A DNA stretch of 64,000 nt, taken from an uncultured Myxococcales bacterium (lineage in GTDB: Bacteria > Myxococcota_A > UBA9042). The notes under the pieces are model-generated. The model did no database searches and was not told where the DNA came from. It was given only the letters and a program-made list of their open reading frames with translations. This document shows positions 62,263-64,000 of this stretch, one piece after another (position 1 is the first letter of the stretch; every line of letters starts with the position of its first letter). The stretch lies in the NCBI GenBank assembly GCA_903929795.1, contig CAIYWC010000097.1:1-64000 (forward strand). The letters are read 5' to 3'. The translations under genes were made by a program, and so were the position numbers.

Positions 62263-63306
62263 CTACTTCACCCGAACCCAGTTGCGCGCCGGAAAGCCGC
62301 GGCTCGCCGGCGGTGGCTGCACGGACAGCACGTAGCTCGCGCGCCGGTTGCGGGCTTCATCGACGCCGTCGGCGGTCGGCACCTTCAACGCCGTCTCGCC
62401 AAAGCCCTGCGACTGGATTGGCACCTTGATGCCATGGGCAGAAAACCACGTGGCAATCGCGTGCGCACGCTTGCGTGACAGGTCCAGGTTGTCCGCCGCC
62501 TGGCCGACGGTGTCGGTGTAGCCGCCGATGTACAGTTCGATTTGCAGCACGCCTGCCACGGCCTTGAGCTGCTGCTGGATGCGCTCCAGCGGCTCGGTCA
62601 GCTTGGGCTCTTCGGTGGGCCGGATGTCCCATTTGCCCGACTCAAAAATCACGTCCTGGTGCGGGATGTCGACGAACGTCACCGACTCGATGCCGCTCCA
62701 GTAATTGGCCTGATCGTAGGCGCGAAGCTGAAATTGCCCAACGACTTCATCGGGTTTTTGCTCCCACGTCACCGTCAGCGGTGTGCCGGGCGCCTCGCCC
62801 GTGAACGTCTTGCTGACGTTGGCGATCGGCTTGCCGTCGTCGCCCATCACGTCCAGCTCCAGCTTGCCGGCGGGCTCGGTCAGGCGCACGGTGATCTTGC
62901 GGCCCGCCTCGTCGATGTCCGGCGGCGCGATCTGGATGCGCGGCGGCTCGCCGACGCGCGTGTCGAACTCCACGTCAAAATTGGCGAATTTCTCCTTGCC
63001 GGCCTGGCCGGACAGCTTGCAGGTGTAGTGGAAAACGCCTTTGACGACCGGCAGCGGTACGCGCTTCTCGGCGCCAGCGCGCAAGCCCGCGACGCTGAAG
63101 TTGACGTCCTGGCCGTCGGACCGCTTGCACGCGAACTGCACGGCGCCAAACGCGCGGGACGGCTTGAAGCCGAGCCACGGGTGATCCTTGGGCAATTGCG
63201 CCGTGCCGTGCACCGAAAAGCCAAGCTCGTCCGCACTAACCTGGGCGTGCGCGGAAGTGGCGAAAAATACGGTGAAAACGAGCGAGAACGGTGCGATCCA
63301 ACGCAT
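62263..63306 (-). CDS. Secreted OmpA-like peptidoglycan-binding protein
   Basis: A 347-residue protein with a signal peptide (MRWIAPFSLVFTVFFATSAHA), a beta-rich middle region with two cysteines (FACKRSDG, YTCKLSG), and a C-terminal OmpA domain (IELYIGGYTDTVGQAADNLDLSRKRAHAIATWFSAHGI; SQGFGET; NRRASYVL). It anchors to peptidoglycan in the periplasm. GGAGG precedes the chosen ATG; a GTG four codons earlier is an alternative. It sits directly upstream of the pseudo-radical-SAM gene. Confidence 0.88.
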   Translation of the reverse strand: MRWIAPFSLVFTVFFATSAHAQVSADELGFSVHGTAQLPKDHPWLGFKPSRAFGAVQFACKRSDGQDVNFSVAGLRAGAEKRVPLPVVKGVFHYTCKLSGQAGKEKFANFDVEFDTRVGEPPRIQIAPPDIDEAGRKITVRLTEPAGKLELDVMGDDGKPIANVSKTFTGEAPGTPLTVTWEQKPDEVVGQFQLRAYDQANYWSGIESVTFVDIPHQDVIFESGKWDIRPTEEPKLTEPLERIQQQLKAVAGVLQIELYIGGYTDTVGQAADNLDLSRKRAHAIATWFSAHGIKVPIQSQGFGETALKVPTADGVDEARNRRASYVLSVQPPPASRGFPARNWVRVK

Positions 63307-63360
63307 GGCAGCCTCCACGGAAACCGCCGGGAGTGTAGCACAACGCGCGGGTCGCGAAAC

Positions 63361-63789
63361 TTACCGACCGGCGCCGCGCGGGACCGCGATCGCCTCGCAG
63401 ATGTCGTCGCTGTCCGGGCCCGATTCGGCGCTCTTGGCGCATTCGTCGCGCGCGCCGTTCGGCCCCCAACTCAGCAGGATGACCGTTTCGCGGTCCTCGC
63501 GCTCCAGCACCAGCGGGTGCTGCCACAAGTCCAGCGTCACGTCGCGGCTGGCATCGGCGGTCCGGGTCTCGCGCAGGAACTGCGCCAGCTGATCGGCACG
63601 TCCCGGCAACGGAATCTGGTTGCCTTGCGCGATTTCCACCCGCAACAGCTTGGCGGACTCCTGGATTTCGCTGCGCTGCAGCAGCGTCCGCACGGCGTCC
63701 TGCACCTTGGCGACGGTCGCCGGCCCCTCCGACGTCGCCAGCGCGATCGTGCCGGTCAGCACCAGCAGCGGCATGACGCGGCCCAGCAT
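63361..63789 (-). CDS. Small exported pseudopilin-like protein
   Basis: A 142-residue protein. The N-terminus MLGRVMPLLVLTGTIALATSEG is a signal/anchor-like hydrophobic stretch. The C-terminal DLWQHPLVLEREDRETVILLSWGPNGARDEC...SDDICEAI resembles the end of GspG-type pseudopilins (DPWGNPY...SxGPDG...DDI) and has two cysteines that could pair. A prepilin peptidase site is not evident. The start overlaps the upstream gene's stop (ATGA). Confidence 0.6.
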   Translation of the reverse strand: MLGRVMPLLVLTGTIALATSEGPATVAKVQDAVRTLLQRSEIQESAKLLRVEIAQGNQIPLPGRADQLAQFLRETRTADASRDVTLDLWQHPLVLEREDRETVILLSWGPNGARDECAKSAESGPDSDDICEAIAVPRGAGR

Positions 63790-64000
63790 CACGGCTCGCT
63801 CCGCTGCGCCTGCAAGCGCTCCGCCGCCACCTGCCACAGCCGCAGTGCCGCCAACGGATCGCGGGCCAGCGCCTGCTGAGTCACCGCCGCGGGCACGCGC
63901 AGCAGCTCCACCGGCGTTTCGGCGCGCACGGTCGCGTTGCGCGGCGCGCCGGTCAGCAAGGCCAGCTCGCCAAACCAGTCCTGCGGGCCGAGCATGCCGG
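63789..64000 (-). CDS. Cyclic-nucleotide-binding-domain protein (partial, runs off the window)
   Basis: The C-terminal part of a Crp-type sensor domain: GPQDWFGELALLTGAPRNATVRAETPVELLRV is the phosphate-binding cassette and following strands, with a C-terminal helix. The reading frame stays open to the window edge and the conserved N-terminal strands are missing, so the true start is beyond position 64000. It leads the operon that continues into the pseudopilin-like, OmpA-like and MNIO genes. Confidence 0.75.
   Translation of the reverse strand, partial: GMLGPQDWFGELALLTGAPRNATVRAETPVELLRVPAAVTQQALARDPLAALRLWQVAAERLQAQRSEP

Overview
The window is a dense, high-G+C bacterial chromosome segment. 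Nearly every real gene casts long shadow ORFs, which fits strong GC bias at third codon positions. The style points to Myxococcota or a near relative: many lipoproteins with Asp/Thr/Gly-rich linkers and cysteine-rich repeats, a giant protein of CTDC-type (CDDGNACT-like) repeats ending in a Myxococcus-type disulfide repeat, a Ser/Thr kinase next to an FHA/sigma-54 activator, and a MoxR/DUF58/vWA cluster. I see no tRNA, rRNA, insertion sequence, phage gene or CRISPR array. The assignment is by gene style only. || Layout. 1-10.3 kb, minus strand: cysteine-rich lipoprotein plus polA; metallo-hydrolase plus hpt; a uracil phosphoribosyltransferase-like gene; maf-yggS behind two small envelope genes. 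10.4-14.8 kb, plus: a PKD-containing membrane protein overlapping hemW, a TPR membrane protein and a lipoprotein. 14.8-23.3 kb, minus: a zinc-ribbon membrane protein, then DUF4159 - vWA/amidotransferase-fold - M1 aminopeptidase - serine hydrolase. 23.5-41.7 kb, plus: lipoprotein, monoacylglycerol-lipase-like hydrolase, kinase, FHA/sigma-54 activator, a stand-alone sigma-region-4-like protein, a 53-residue basic protein, lytic transglycosylase, then a coiled-coil membrane protein, MoxR, DUF58, BatA-type and vWA proteins. 41.8-48.8 kb: PduO adenosyltransferase, a small winged-helix protein, a GMC oxidoreductase operon with its small Tat subunit and an enolase-superfamily enzyme, a divergent cytochrome c, and a GT-C-like membrane protein. 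48.8-56.5 kb: the 2536-residue repeat protein. 56.6-64 kb, minus: acyl-CoA dehydrogenase and a tight operon of cyclic-nucleotide-type sensor, pseudopilin-like protein, OmpA-like protein, pseudo-radical-SAM/DUF483-like fusion, DUF692-DUF2063 fusion and TsaC/Sua5. || Most unusual items. (1) A fused MNIO enzyme (DUF692) and DUF2063 partner sits 9 nt from a protein that looks like a radical-SAM/SPASM enzyme lacking its N-terminal cluster cysteines and fused to a GYPxCC domain; this may be an undescribed peptide- or protein-modification cassette. (2) A family of four ~100-nt intergenic elements shares a 20-nt hairpin with compensatory base changes. (3) The giant repeat protein has an exact 915-bp (305-residue) higher-order period four times in a row, then one interval of 915+303 bp. 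(4) There is a free-standing degenerate sigma-70 region 4 protein. (5) DNA polymerase I has a proofreading domain that has lost its catalytic acidic residues. All coordinates and starts were read by eye; no database search was run.
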